This document shows, piece after piece, positions 9,812 through 18,274 of a stretch of 64,000 nt of DNA. The notes beneath the pieces are model-generated. The model was not told the DNA's origin. It ran no database searches and saw nothing but the letters and a program-made list of their open reading frames with translations. Origin of the DNA: Alphaproteobacteria bacterium (lineage in GTDB: Bacteria > Pseudomonadota > Alphaproteobacteria > Rickettsiales > JABCZZ01); assembly GCA_013288335.1 (NCBI GenBank), contig JABDCC010000001.1, forward strand, positions 40,054 to 104,053, read 5' to 3'. Both the position numbers and the translations under genes were made by a program. Position 1 is the first letter of the stretch; each line of letters begins with the position of its first letter.

Positions 9812-10962
9812 TTTTTCATGTCCTTATCGTCATGCTTGTCAGCGGCCTCGGCAACACGGACTGCCTGTCCATTACTCAGCGAATCGGGAGGATTTACGAT
9901 AACGATCTCCTGCGGCTCAATGCCGGAAAGTATTTCCACGGAATTGCCAAAGTCGCGCCCCATTTTAACGGATTTGAGCAACACTTTGTTGTTTGCATCT
10001 ATCGTTGCTACCTGCAAACCTTCTTTGCGGAAAAGCAAGGCGTTTACCGGTAGGCGGATATTAGTGTCGTGGGCTGCAAGCTTCATATGTACATCGGCAA
10101 ACCCACCGGGGAGTATTTCATACTTATTATTCTCTACCAAAAATTCAATCAGCTCTGTTCTCGTCGTATTATCGATTCCCTCGGCGGTATGGTATAATGT
10201 CGCCTTGTAACTATGATCGGAATGTTCGGTAAATGTGATATCGGCTTCCATATCCGGCGTAATCGCATAGGCATAATTTTCCGGAACGCTTACATAGACG
10301 CGCAGTTTATTATGTTGCGATAACTGAAACAGAACTTGCCCGGTAGTGCTTCCGGAGTTTATCAGCGCGCCGATATCGGTAAGCCGGGCGGTCACCACCC
10401 CATCAAAAGGAGCAACAACACGTTTGAAAGATTCCAGATCTTTCAAGCGATCGACATTGGCTTGTGCGGAAGCAAGTGCAGCGGCCTTTGCTTTCGCATC
10501 ACCGATTTTTTCATCGGTTTCCTGTTTGGATACCGAGTCAGTTTTTAAAAGCGCTTCCCAGCGTGTGGCGGTGATTTGTGCCAGATCGTTATTAGCTTTT
10601 GCAGTTGCCAGATCGGCTATGGCCTGATGGAGTTGTGCATCTATTTCAGGGGTGTCGATTTCGGCCATAAGTTGCCCGGTTTTTACATGGGTACCCATGC
10701 CGGTATACCATTGTTTCAGATAGCCATTGGTGCGCGCATAAATCGGTGCTTCATGCCAGGGGCGTACATTTCCGGGCAGTACAATTTCTTCACTCGCAGG
10801 CCCACCTGGTGCTTTAATCACATTCACTGTGGTTATCGCCTGATCCTGAGTGCGATCATTTAATGCTCTCGCGGCGTGGATGCGCATGCCAATGAGGGTG
10901 AATGCTATCAGTAACATTAGAATAGCAAATAATATTCTTTTTTTCTTTAAATGCTTAGCCAT
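9808..10962 (-). CDS. RND efflux periplasmic adaptor subunit
   Basis: HlyD/MFP pattern: YARTNGYLKQWYTGMGTHVKTGQLMAEIDTPEID and FKRVVAPFDGVVTARLTDIGALI; 4-bp overlap with the OMF gene. Confidence 0.94.
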   Translation of the reverse strand: MAKHLKKKRILFAILMLLIAFTLIGMRIHAARALNDRTQDQAITTVNVIKAPGGPASEEIVLPGNVRPWHEAPIYARTNGYLKQWYTGMGTHVKTGQLMAEIDTPEIDAQLHQAIADLATAKANNDLAQITATRWEALLKTDSVSKQETDEKIGDAKAKAAALASAQANVDRLKDLESFKRVVAPFDGVVTARLTDIGALINSGSTTGQVLFQLSQHNKLRVYVSVPENYAYAITPDMEADITFTEHSDHSYKATLYHTAEGIDNTTRTELIEFLVENNKYEILPGGFADVHMKLAAHDTNIRLPVNALLFRKEGLQVATIDANNKVLLKSVKMGRDFGNSVEILSGIEPQEIVIVNPPDSLSNGQAVRVAEAADKHDDKDMKK

Positions 10963-13900
10963 TGTAATTCTCCTGTTGCGTAGCGTGTCCGCCGTTCTTC
11001 AGTCTTCTGCGTTCATGAATCAGACAGAAGACCGCAGGCACAAAAAACAGAGTTGAAATGGTTGCAAAAGCAAGCCCGCCAATAACGGCGCGCCCGAGCG
11101 GTGCATTCTGTTCACCGCCATCACCAAGACCAAGCGCCATTGGAATCATACCGATGATCATGGCGAGTGCCGTCATAATGACTGGGCGCAGACGTGTGTA
11201 GCCCGCTTCAAGCGATGCGGTTATAGCATCGTCACCATGTGACATACGTTCACGCGCGAAGCTTACAATTAAAATACTGTTTGCGGTGGCAACACCCATA
11301 CACATGATAGCGCCGGTGAGTGCCGGAACACTGAGCGTCGTATGGCTTAAGAATAACATCCAGACAATACCTGCAATAGCGGCAGGAAGTGCGGTGATAA
11401 TGATAAACGGATCTGTCCAGGACTGGAAGTTAATCACGATGAGTAAGTAGACTAGAAGAATCGCAAATACTAGTCCGCTGTAAAGACCGCTGAACGAAGC
11501 CTCACGTGTCTGCATTTGTCCGCGTGCTCTTACGCGCGAACCTTTAGGCACATCTTTTTCTGTGTCGGAAATTATTTTATCAATATCTCTTCCCACCGCA
11601 CCTAAATCGCGGTCTTCCACGGCTGCAAAAATATCAATGACGGGCTGAACGTTATAATGTGAAACGACAGCGGGGCCTGCGCCACGCGAAACATCCGATA
11701 CTGCACCAAGCAATTGTGGGGCAGCATTCGCATGGCCGGTGATGGGGATATTACGAAGCGCATCAATCGAATCCAGATCGTGTTGCGGAGTCTGAGTAAC
11801 GATAGAATAAGACACACCATTTTTGGGATTAAGCCAGAATGTAGGCGCGGTCTGGAAACTGCCCGAAAGCGAGATAAGCATATCACTTGCAACATCAAGT
11901 GCTGTAAGCCCCAGCTCTTGTGCGCGTGTTCGATCAAGGGTGACATGCAGTTCAGGATTATCGGAAACCTGCTGAATTCTGGCATCGGCAATACCTGAGA
12001 CATGACGGATTTTATCGTAAAGCATATCAGCATATTTTTTGTTGGCATCGTCGTTAAGACCAATTACCTGTACATCAATCGGCGAGGGCAGGCCGAAATT
12101 AAGAATCTGGCTCACGATGTCGGCAGGCAAAAACGAGAAGGTAACGCCGGGCATGGCTTTTGGCAGGGTCTGGCGCAGCTGGCGCACATAGTCAGGGGTA
12201 GGGTGATGATCGGGAGAAAGTGAGATAAGAATATCGGCGTCACTGGAGCCTATCGGTGCTGAGTTGCTGTAAGAAAGGTTGGTTCCGCTTATCGGCAAGC
12301 CGACATTATCTACCACACGTGCCAGTTCTTTTTCAGGAATGACTTTGCGTATCTGATTGTCGATCTCTTCGCATAATTTTGCGGTTTCTTCTACACGTAA
12401 TCCGGTATGAGCGTGGATATGAAGTTTAATCTCGCCGCCGTCGACGCCTGGAAAAAAGTCGGAGCCGAGCCACGGAGCAAGTATTAATAAAGAAGCGACT
12501 ATGAAGCCCAAGAAACAACTGATAAAAAGCCCACGATGTTCAAGTGTTAAAGCGAGTTTCTGGTGATAGAATTCACGAAGCTTCTCAAATTTATGCTCAA
12601 AACTTGCCTGCAGGCGGGCAAATATATTTTTGCGCATGTGCTGCACTTCATGATCATGAGGTGTGTCATGTGCCTTAAGCCAGTACATTGCCAGAGTCGG
12701 AACCAATGTGCGCGATAACACATACGAAGCAAGCATGGCGAACACCACTGCTTCTGCCAAAGGAATAAATAGAAACCTTGAAACGCCGGTTAAGAAAAAC
12801 ATCGGCACGAACACAATGCAGATACATAAGGTTGAGACCAATGCTGGTATAGCGATCTGCTGCGCTCCATCTAAAATTGCTTCCTGTACTTCTTTTCCCT
12901 GTTCTAAGTGCCAGTTGATATTTTCGATAGCAACGGTTGCATCATCAACCAATATACCGACCGCAAGCGCGAGACCGCCCAGCGTCATAATGTTAATAGT
13001 TTGTCCAAGCGCGGATAGCAGGATTATGGAAGCCAGCACGGAGAGGGGAATAGATAAAGTAATAATGAGTGTGCTGCGCCAGCTACCAAGAAACAGCAAT
13101 ATCATAAGTCCGGTAAGCACGGCGGCAATAATACCTTCGCGTATTACCCCATCAATGGCACCACGCACGAAAATAGATTGATCGCTTATTGCCTGCAGAG
13201 TTATTTCCGGTGGAATCATATCCCGAAGATGTGGTATTAAATTTTTAATGCGGTCAATAATATCCAGTGTCGACGAGTTTCCGGTTTTAAGAATGGACAT
13301 CAGCATGGCGCGGTGATTGTCCATATGCACGATGTTGGTCTGCGGAGCAAATCCATCGCGGACATGCGCAACGTCTTTGATATAGAGCGTTGTATCACCA
13401 TCGGCTTTTACAGGTAGGTTATTGAGCTCATCCACCACTGTTGGGCTGGCATTGAGCTTCACTGTATATTCGTATTCACCAATCTTTTCTGTGCCCGCAG
13501 GTAAAATCAGATTCTGCGCGCCGATGGCATTGCTGACATCTTGCGCTGAAATGCCGTGTGCTTGCATCGCTTTCTGATTTAAATCCACCTGGATTTGTGG
13601 ACTTTTGCCGCCATAAGGGTAGGGAAGCGCTGCGCCCTGTATGGTAGCAAGTTGTGTGCGGATAATGTTATTGCCGAAGTCAAAAAGCTCCTGTTCGGAA
13701 TATTTTGTACTCGAAAGCGCAAGCTGAATCACCGGAACGGTGGATGCATTGTAGCTCAAGATCAGCGGCGGTGTGGTGCCGGGCGGTAATTGGCGCAGCA
13801 TCGTCTGGGCAATCGCAGTAACCTGACTCAATGCAATATTTATATTAACAACAGGTTGAAAATATACCTTGATAACGGAAACCCCTTGCAAGGACTGGGA

Positions 13901-14146
13901 TTCTATATGTTCAATATCGGTCACTGTAACCGTTAGCGCGCGCTCAAAATTTGCAGTAATGCGGTTGCCCATTTCGTCTGGCGGCAAGCCACTATAACTC
14001 CAGACTATGCTTACAACCGGAATGCCGATATTAGGAAAAATATCAATGGGGGTTCGCATGATGGTAAGCGGGCCCATAATGAGCAAAAGCAGAGCCAGCA
14101 CAATGAATGTGTATGGCCGCGTCAGTGCTATTTTAACAATCCACAT
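10955..14146 (-). CDS. RND efflux inner membrane permease (AcrB/HAE1 superfamily)
   Basis: 1063 aa, duplicated 6-TM architecture, LGGLALAVGILVDDATVAIENI motif. Confidence 0.96.
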   Translation of the reverse strand: MWIVKIALTRPYTFIVLALLLLIMGPLTIMRTPIDIFPNIGIPVVSIVWSYSGLPPDEMGNRITANFERALTVTVTDIEHIESQSLQGVSVIKVYFQPVVNINIALSQVTAIAQTMLRQLPPGTTPPLILSYNASTVPVIQLALSSTKYSEQELFDFGNNIIRTQLATIQGAALPYPYGGKSPQIQVDLNQKAMQAHGISAQDVSNAIGAQNLILPAGTEKIGEYEYTVKLNASPTVVDELNNLPVKADGDTTLYIKDVAHVRDGFAPQTNIVHMDNHRAMLMSILKTGNSSTLDIIDRIKNLIPHLRDMIPPEITLQAISDQSIFVRGAIDGVIREGIIAAVLTGLMILLFLGSWRSTLIITLSIPLSVLASIILLSALGQTINIMTLGGLALAVGILVDDATVAIENINWHLEQGKEVQEAILDGAQQIAIPALVSTLCICIVFVPMFFLTGVSRFLFIPLAEAVVFAMLASYVLSRTLVPTLAMYWLKAHDTPHDHEVQHMRKNIFARLQASFEHKFEKLREFYHQKLALTLEHRGLFISCFLGFIVASLLILAPWLGSDFFPGVDGGEIKLHIHAHTGLRVEETAKLCEEIDNQIRKVIPEKELARVVDNVGLPISGTNLSYSNSAPIGSSDADILISLSPDHHPTPDYVRQLRQTLPKAMPGVTFSFLPADIVSQILNFGLPSPIDVQVIGLNDDANKKYADMLYDKIRHVSGIADARIQQVSDNPELHVTLDRTRAQELGLTALDVASDMLISLSGSFQTAPTFWLNPKNGVSYSIVTQTPQHDLDSIDALRNIPITGHANAAPQLLGAVSDVSRGAGPAVVSHYNVQPVIDIFAAVEDRDLGAVGRDIDKIISDTEKDVPKGSRVRARGQMQTREASFSGLYSGLVFAILLVYLLIVINFQSWTDPFIIITALPAAIAGIVWMLFLSHTTLSVPALTGAIMCMGVATANSILIVSFARERMSHGDDAITASLEAGYTRLRPVIMTALAMIIGMIPMALGLGDGGEQNAPLGRAVIGGLAFATISTLFFVPAVFCLIHERRRLKNGGHATQQENYNG

Positions 14147-14147
14147 C

Positions 14148-14615
14148 TTACTTTTCCGGTTTTTTGTCCGATATTTTTGTATTAAATTTGGTAAGCAACA
14201 TTATGAGTGTATCGGTCTCTTCTTTGCTGAAATCCGTAAACCATTCATTATATTGCTGAACTACAACAGGGATAAGTGATTCTACCACTTTCTTGCCATG
14301 CGGGGTTATGGCCAGTTTTACTACCCTGCGATCGGTGGTGCTGCGTTGCCTCTTAAGTAGTTTCCTTTTTTCGAGCTGATCAATAACCCGTGTAATAGCA
14401 CCGCTATCATAGCGCATGACCCCACACAAATCTGCACAGGTCACTGCCAGCTCATCGCGCAGATTCATTAAAATCACATACTGGATAAATGTCAGATCTT
14501 TCTCAGCAAACAATGCTTCAATTTTACAGGTAATGATCGCGCTGCTATGGCGGACTAAATACCCGATGCTGCGCCGAGCATCATACCTCTTCGCATTATA
14601 GTAATGCCCCACCAT
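14148..14615 (-). CDS. MarR family transcriptional regulator
   Basis: wHTH pattern LAVTCADLCGVMRYDSGAITRVIDQLEKRKLLKRQRSTTDRRVVKLAITPHGKKV; first gene of the efflux operon. Confidence 0.92.
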   Translation of the reverse strand: MVGHYYNAKRYDARRSIGYLVRHSSAIITCKIEALFAEKDLTFIQYVILMNLRDELAVTCADLCGVMRYDSGAITRVIDQLEKRKLLKRQRSTTDRRVVKLAITPHGKKVVESLIPVVVQQYNEWFTDFSKEETDTLIMLLTKFNTKISDKKPEK

Positions 14616-14635
14616 TTTTTCTGCCTCAACAGTAA

Positions 14636-14678
14636 CTGCCTAGGCAGACAATATAACAAAATACCGCATTATTGTCTA
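14636..14678 (-). promoter_or_regulatory. promoter plus operator for the marR-RND operon
   Basis: Minus strand: TAGACA (-35, 14673-14678), 17-bp spacer, TATATT (-10, 14650-14655), then perfect palindrome CTGCCTAGGCAG (14636-14647) at the expected start of transcription. Confidence 0.55.
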
Positions 14679-14697
14679 GTGTTGGTTTTATATAGCT

Positions 14698-15828
14698 TTA
14701 GGGAGCGTAGTTTTCGGAAGTATCGTCACTGCCACCAAAGAAATTGCTGAACCAGCCTGAAATGCCACCGCTACTGTTTTTATTAGCGTCAGCATTAATC
14801 ACTGGCTTGGCAATGCGCTCAGATTTAGTCGGTTGGGGTGGTGCTTGCGCTGGTACCACAGTCGCCGGAGCAGTTGCAGCCTGAGATGCTACAGGAGCAG
14901 AATTATTAAAGATACGTGGTGGCACTGGCGTCTGATCATTATACACAACCGATTTTGGCGAAATGGTATTATCATGCGGACCATCTCTACGTGCGAGATA
15001 TTCTGCTATAGCCCTTTTGCCAGCTGCCTCATCGGCAAAGCTCCAGGTTCCTTTAATCGCCCCTTCCATGATCAGCGAATACAGCCCGGTTTCTATAGCT
15101 TGGCGCACGGCAATTTGGCTCGGTTCATTGACGGAATATCCGGTTTCGATCTCAAGTAGTTTATCGATGGATAAATAGCGCGTGACGCTTGCATCCAGTG
15201 CATAGGAAAACACGGTCTTTGAGCTGTTGACTGCGAGAATAACCTGTCCGGTGCTTACGTTGACTGCGCGCAAATACACTGTCACGATATCACGGCTATA
15301 TTGTGCGGAACCGGAAAGGCCAAAATAGCCAGCGGCGGCACCGCCGGTGATGGCATTGGAGTCGTAGAAAATAATTCCACCTTCGATTAGCATACCGCCG
15401 TAAACAAGGGGTGGCAGCTCGGGGAGTCTTGTGCCATTGGGATTGGTATAATCAGAACGCTCCGTACGTATAATCTGACGTTCTTTGAGCAAGTTATTCA
15501 GGCTGCCGCGTTCCGCGACCATAAACCAATTGCCATTGCCGGTATCAAGCAAAGCTTTGGTCAGTACCGAAAGCCCCCCTTTGGTCACAGAACTTGAGAA
15601 ATTTGCAAAACCGGTACTTTCTTTGAACTGTCCGGTTTGATCCTGAAAGTCATATACCGCAACCGGGATCTGATTTTTTGGCAAAGGAAGATCAGCAAGC
15701 AATATGCTGGCTTGCGTAGTATCCGTGACCTGCGCTTCATTGCTCAAATTATTTTTATAAAGACTGGAAGCACTGCAGCCATTAAGCAGCAAAGCACTTA
15801 CTACGACGAGAGGGATTATATTTTTCAT
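14698..15828 (-). CDS. csgG: CsgG-like curli secretion lipoprotein
   Basis: Lipobox LNGCSAS; PKNQIPVAVYDFQDQTGQFKESTG; WFMVAERGSLNNLLKERQIIR; TGQVILAVNSSKTVFSY; extra Pro/Ala-rich C-terminal tail. Confidence 0.92.
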   Translation of the reverse strand: MKNIIPLVVVSALLLNGCSASSLYKNNLSNEAQVTDTTQASILLADLPLPKNQIPVAVYDFQDQTGQFKESTGFANFSSSVTKGGLSVLTKALLDTGNGNWFMVAERGSLNNLLKERQIIRTERSDYTNPNGTRLPELPPLVYGGMLIEGGIIFYDSNAITGGAAAGYFGLSGSAQYSRDIVTVYLRAVNVSTGQVILAVNSSKTVFSYALDASVTRYLSIDKLLEIETGYSVNEPSQIAVRQAIETGLYSLIMEGAIKGTWSFADEAAGKRAIAEYLARRDGPHDNTISPKSVVYNDQTPVPPRIFNNSAPVASQAATAPATVVPAQAPPQPTKSERIAKPVINADANKNSSGGISGWFSNFFGGSDDTSENYAP

Positions 15829-15839
15829 TATTTTTATTA

Positions 15840-16238
15840 CTAGCTGATGGGGAAAGAAATAGTGGTAATCTGACCATCCAGATCGTGGATAACAATAGTG
15901 CGAATACCACCGCTTGTAGTGTATGTAGCAAAAGAGCCATCACCAAATTGAACGGTTCCTGAACTTGTAGCATTGCCAGTTAATTGTTGCTGTAGTGTTA
16001 TAGAAATACCGCTTAAAACACCTTGTTTCACTATCTCGGCGTCCGATAATGATGTATTGGGGCTGCTGGCTGCCGGTTTTGTAAGATTTGCAAGATTGGC
16101 TATATTGGGCCCGTTATTCGGATCGGCGGTGGGTGTAATATCAGGATTTATTCCATGATAGACCAGTTCGGAGGCATATACTGTTCCACTCAGCGCTAAC
16201 GACACTGAAAGTATTGCTATTATAGGTATAAGCTTCAT
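15840..16238 (-). CDS. csgF: CsgF-like curli assembly protein
   Basis: Signal peptide then ELVYHGINPDITPTADPNNGPNIANLANL, resembling CsgF ELVYxxxNPxFGGNPxNG..LLxxA; next to csgG. Confidence 0.85.
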   Translation of the reverse strand: MKLIPIIAILSVSLALSGTVYASELVYHGINPDITPTADPNNGPNIANLANLTKPAASSPNTSLSDAEIVKQGVLSGISITLQQQLTGNATSSGTVQFGDGSFATYTTSGGIRTIVIHDLDGQITTISFPIS

Positions 16239-16250
16239 GAGTCCTTCCTT

Positions 16251-16811
16251 TTACTTTGTCGTGTCTTCTATGACTTTATCATTCTGAATGACGCGAGAAT
16301 GATTGTAGTTGCCCGTTTGCTTGCGCGCAACTTCATTATTATTTTGTCCGGTCTGTTTAATTAAAATATCATTACTGTTTCCCTCCTGAGAAATGGAGGC
16401 TTTATTGCCCGTAAGATTAATCTTACCTGATTTTTTTATTTCAGGAGCATTAACCTTCTTAGCCACGTTTTGTTGAGTAGCATCTTTCTGGTCGGTGAGC
16501 GCCTGTGCCCGTGCGGGTGCAGAAGTATAAGGATTTGCCAATATGGATTTCTGATAATCCGAAGTAGCATTCCCCGAAGGAGGATAACCCAGCGGCGGGT
16601 TTGGATTTTTCTGATTATCATTCGGAAATGGCGGGGCATCTTTATCCGACTGATGAACCTGTATAGCATTGTTCGCGCCGGACTGATTTATTTCAATACT
16701 ACCCGAACCAAGTTGCTCGATATCAACAGAATTGGCGGCTGATAAGGATGTTGCGCTGAATAAGAGCATAATTAAAGCGGGGATAAAATTACAAACAACC
16801 CAAAACTTCAT
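16251..16811 (-). CDS. curlin-repeat protein with repeats split by a Pro-rich linker (possible nucleator/accessory)
   Basis: Signal peptide; VDIEQLGSGSIEINQSGANNAIQVHQS ... linker ... INLTGNKASISQEGNSNDILIKQTGQNNNEVARKQTGNYNHSRV. Confidence 0.8.
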   Translation of the reverse strand: MKFWVVCNFIPALIMLLFSATSLSAANSVDIEQLGSGSIEINQSGANNAIQVHQSDKDAPPFPNDNQKNPNPPLGYPPSGNATSDYQKSILANPYTSAPARAQALTDQKDATQQNVAKKVNAPEIKKSGKINLTGNKASISQEGNSNDILIKQTGQNNNEVARKQTGNYNHSRVIQNDKVIEDTTK

Positions 16812-16820
16812 AATACATTA

Positions 16821-17423
16821 TTATAAGTGCTGGCTTATGGTGATACTCTTGTTATTACCATTTTGGGTAATATGGCTTATAAAACCATTGCCGACCTGGG
16901 ATTTATTGATGGTGTCATTATTGCCATTCTGCACGTCGGCAGAATTATTATTGTTTCCGGTCTGTCTTACTTCATCAGTGTCGTTATTGCCGGTTTGAGA
17001 AGAGTGTATAATATTACCATTTCCTGCTTGTGCGCTCGAAAATCTGTCAAAATTTCCGTTCTGTGCCAGTAAAATCTCATTTGCGGTGCCATCTTGTATT
17101 GCAGCGGCATAATTGCTTGCACCAAGCTGTGAAATACCTGCTAAATTGTTGCTGCCCGTCTGCGTTATAGAAGCGCTATTGCTATCACCATTTTGCAATA
17201 TACCTGCTTTGTTGCTGCTGCCTGTTTGGTGAATAGTAGCAAAGTTAGCTGTACCTGTTTGCGATATTCCGGACACGTTAGCACTACCGTTCTGCGCGCT
17301 GGCGGCGCTATTTCCATTTCCAACCTGGGCAATGGCGATGGTATTATCATCTGCCAGGGACTCAGCGGCTGTCAGTAAAACTGCCATTGCAGCAATAGTA
17401 CCAATAAAACACAGTAATTTCAT
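16821..17423 (-). CDS. curlin-repeat protein (CsgA/CsgB-like)
   Basis: Signal peptide followed by many Q-x-G-x(2)-N curlin repeats (IAQVGNGNSAASAQNGSANVSGISQTGTANFATIHQTGSSNKAGILQNG...). Confidence 0.9.
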   Translation of the reverse strand: MKLLCFIGTIAAMAVLLTAAESLADDNTIAIAQVGNGNSAASAQNGSANVSGISQTGTANFATIHQTGSSNKAGILQNGDSNSASITQTGSNNLAGISQLGASNYAAAIQDGTANEILLAQNGNFDRFSSAQAGNGNIIHSSQTGNNDTDEVRQTGNNNNSADVQNGNNDTINKSQVGNGFISHITQNGNNKSITISQHL

Positions 17424-17491
17424 GTTTGTACACCAACTTAAAATTTAAGGTCCGCCCCCGCTAAGCAGGGGCGGAAATTCAACTCAGCTTA

Positions 17492-17947
17492 TTATTTCTG
17501 AGACGCAGCTGCGTAGTTTTTTGAACCATTCTGGCTGATAGAAACAGTAGAATAGTTAGTGTTCTGGTTTATGCTTGCAGTATCACTTATGCCGTTCTGG
17601 TTAAGTTTAGCAGAATTGGTGTTACCAATAGTATAGATGGAACCATAGTTATCGCTGCCATTCTGGGTTGCGCCGACCGAGCTATTGGCAGTGCTTGGCT
17701 CAAGAACGCCGTATTTTCCTTCAGAAACGGACAGGGTATTGTTCGATCCGGTCTGATTGAGTACAGCATATTCGTTGCCACCGTTTTGGTTTAGTGAAGC
17801 ATAATCTTTGAAACCAGATTGGTTCACTTTTGCAGACTGGAAACTGCCAACCTGTCTGATAATGATGCCATCGCTGTCAGCAAAAGCTGCGAATGATGTT
17901 ACAGTGAGGGCAGATGCAGTAAGTGCAGCTAAAACGAAATTTTTCAT
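17492..17947 (-). CDS. curlin-repeat protein (CsgA-like)
   Basis: Signal peptide and curlin repeats (IIIRQVGSFQSAKVNQSGFKDYASLNQNGGNEYAVLNQTGSNNT...), first gene of the operon. Confidence 0.88.
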   Translation of the reverse strand: MKNFVLAALTASALTVTSFAAFADSDGIIIRQVGSFQSAKVNQSGFKDYASLNQNGGNEYAVLNQTGSNNTLSVSEGKYGVLEPSTANSSVGATQNGSDNYGSIYTIGNTNSAKLNQNGISDTASINQNTNYSTVSISQNGSKNYAAASQK

Positions 17948-18274
17948 TGTTTAATTCCTTGAGGTTGAAGTTAAAGTTAATTTTAAGTTAATTATTGTTC
18001 TGGCGATTATATGGCGATTATATTTTGTGACGCGCTAGTTGATGACAGGGTTAATGCAATAATTCCATACTAATTGCAAGCTATATTTATAAAGGATTCA
18101 TAAGCTTTGATTAACGTAATGTTAATAAGTTGACTATATAATCCTGTAATTGTTAAAGATTTATTAACCTTTGTTCAAATGTGAAATTTTTGTGACGAAA
18201 CTACTGAACTGCTTGAAATAATCGAAAAAGATTGTAGTTTGCGCTTTATGGCGTGAACGTCCAAAGGATTCTAA

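Noticed and set aside
12663-13181. 172-aa plus-strand ORF inside the RND permease
   Set aside because: Antisense to a strongly supported permease; Ser/Thr/Ala-rich shadow with no recognisable domain.
16251-17947. Short-period repeats that could suggest a CRISPR or satellite array
   Set aside because: Repeats are degenerate, in-frame and encode curlin Q-x-G-x-x-N motifs; no constant repeat with unique spacers.
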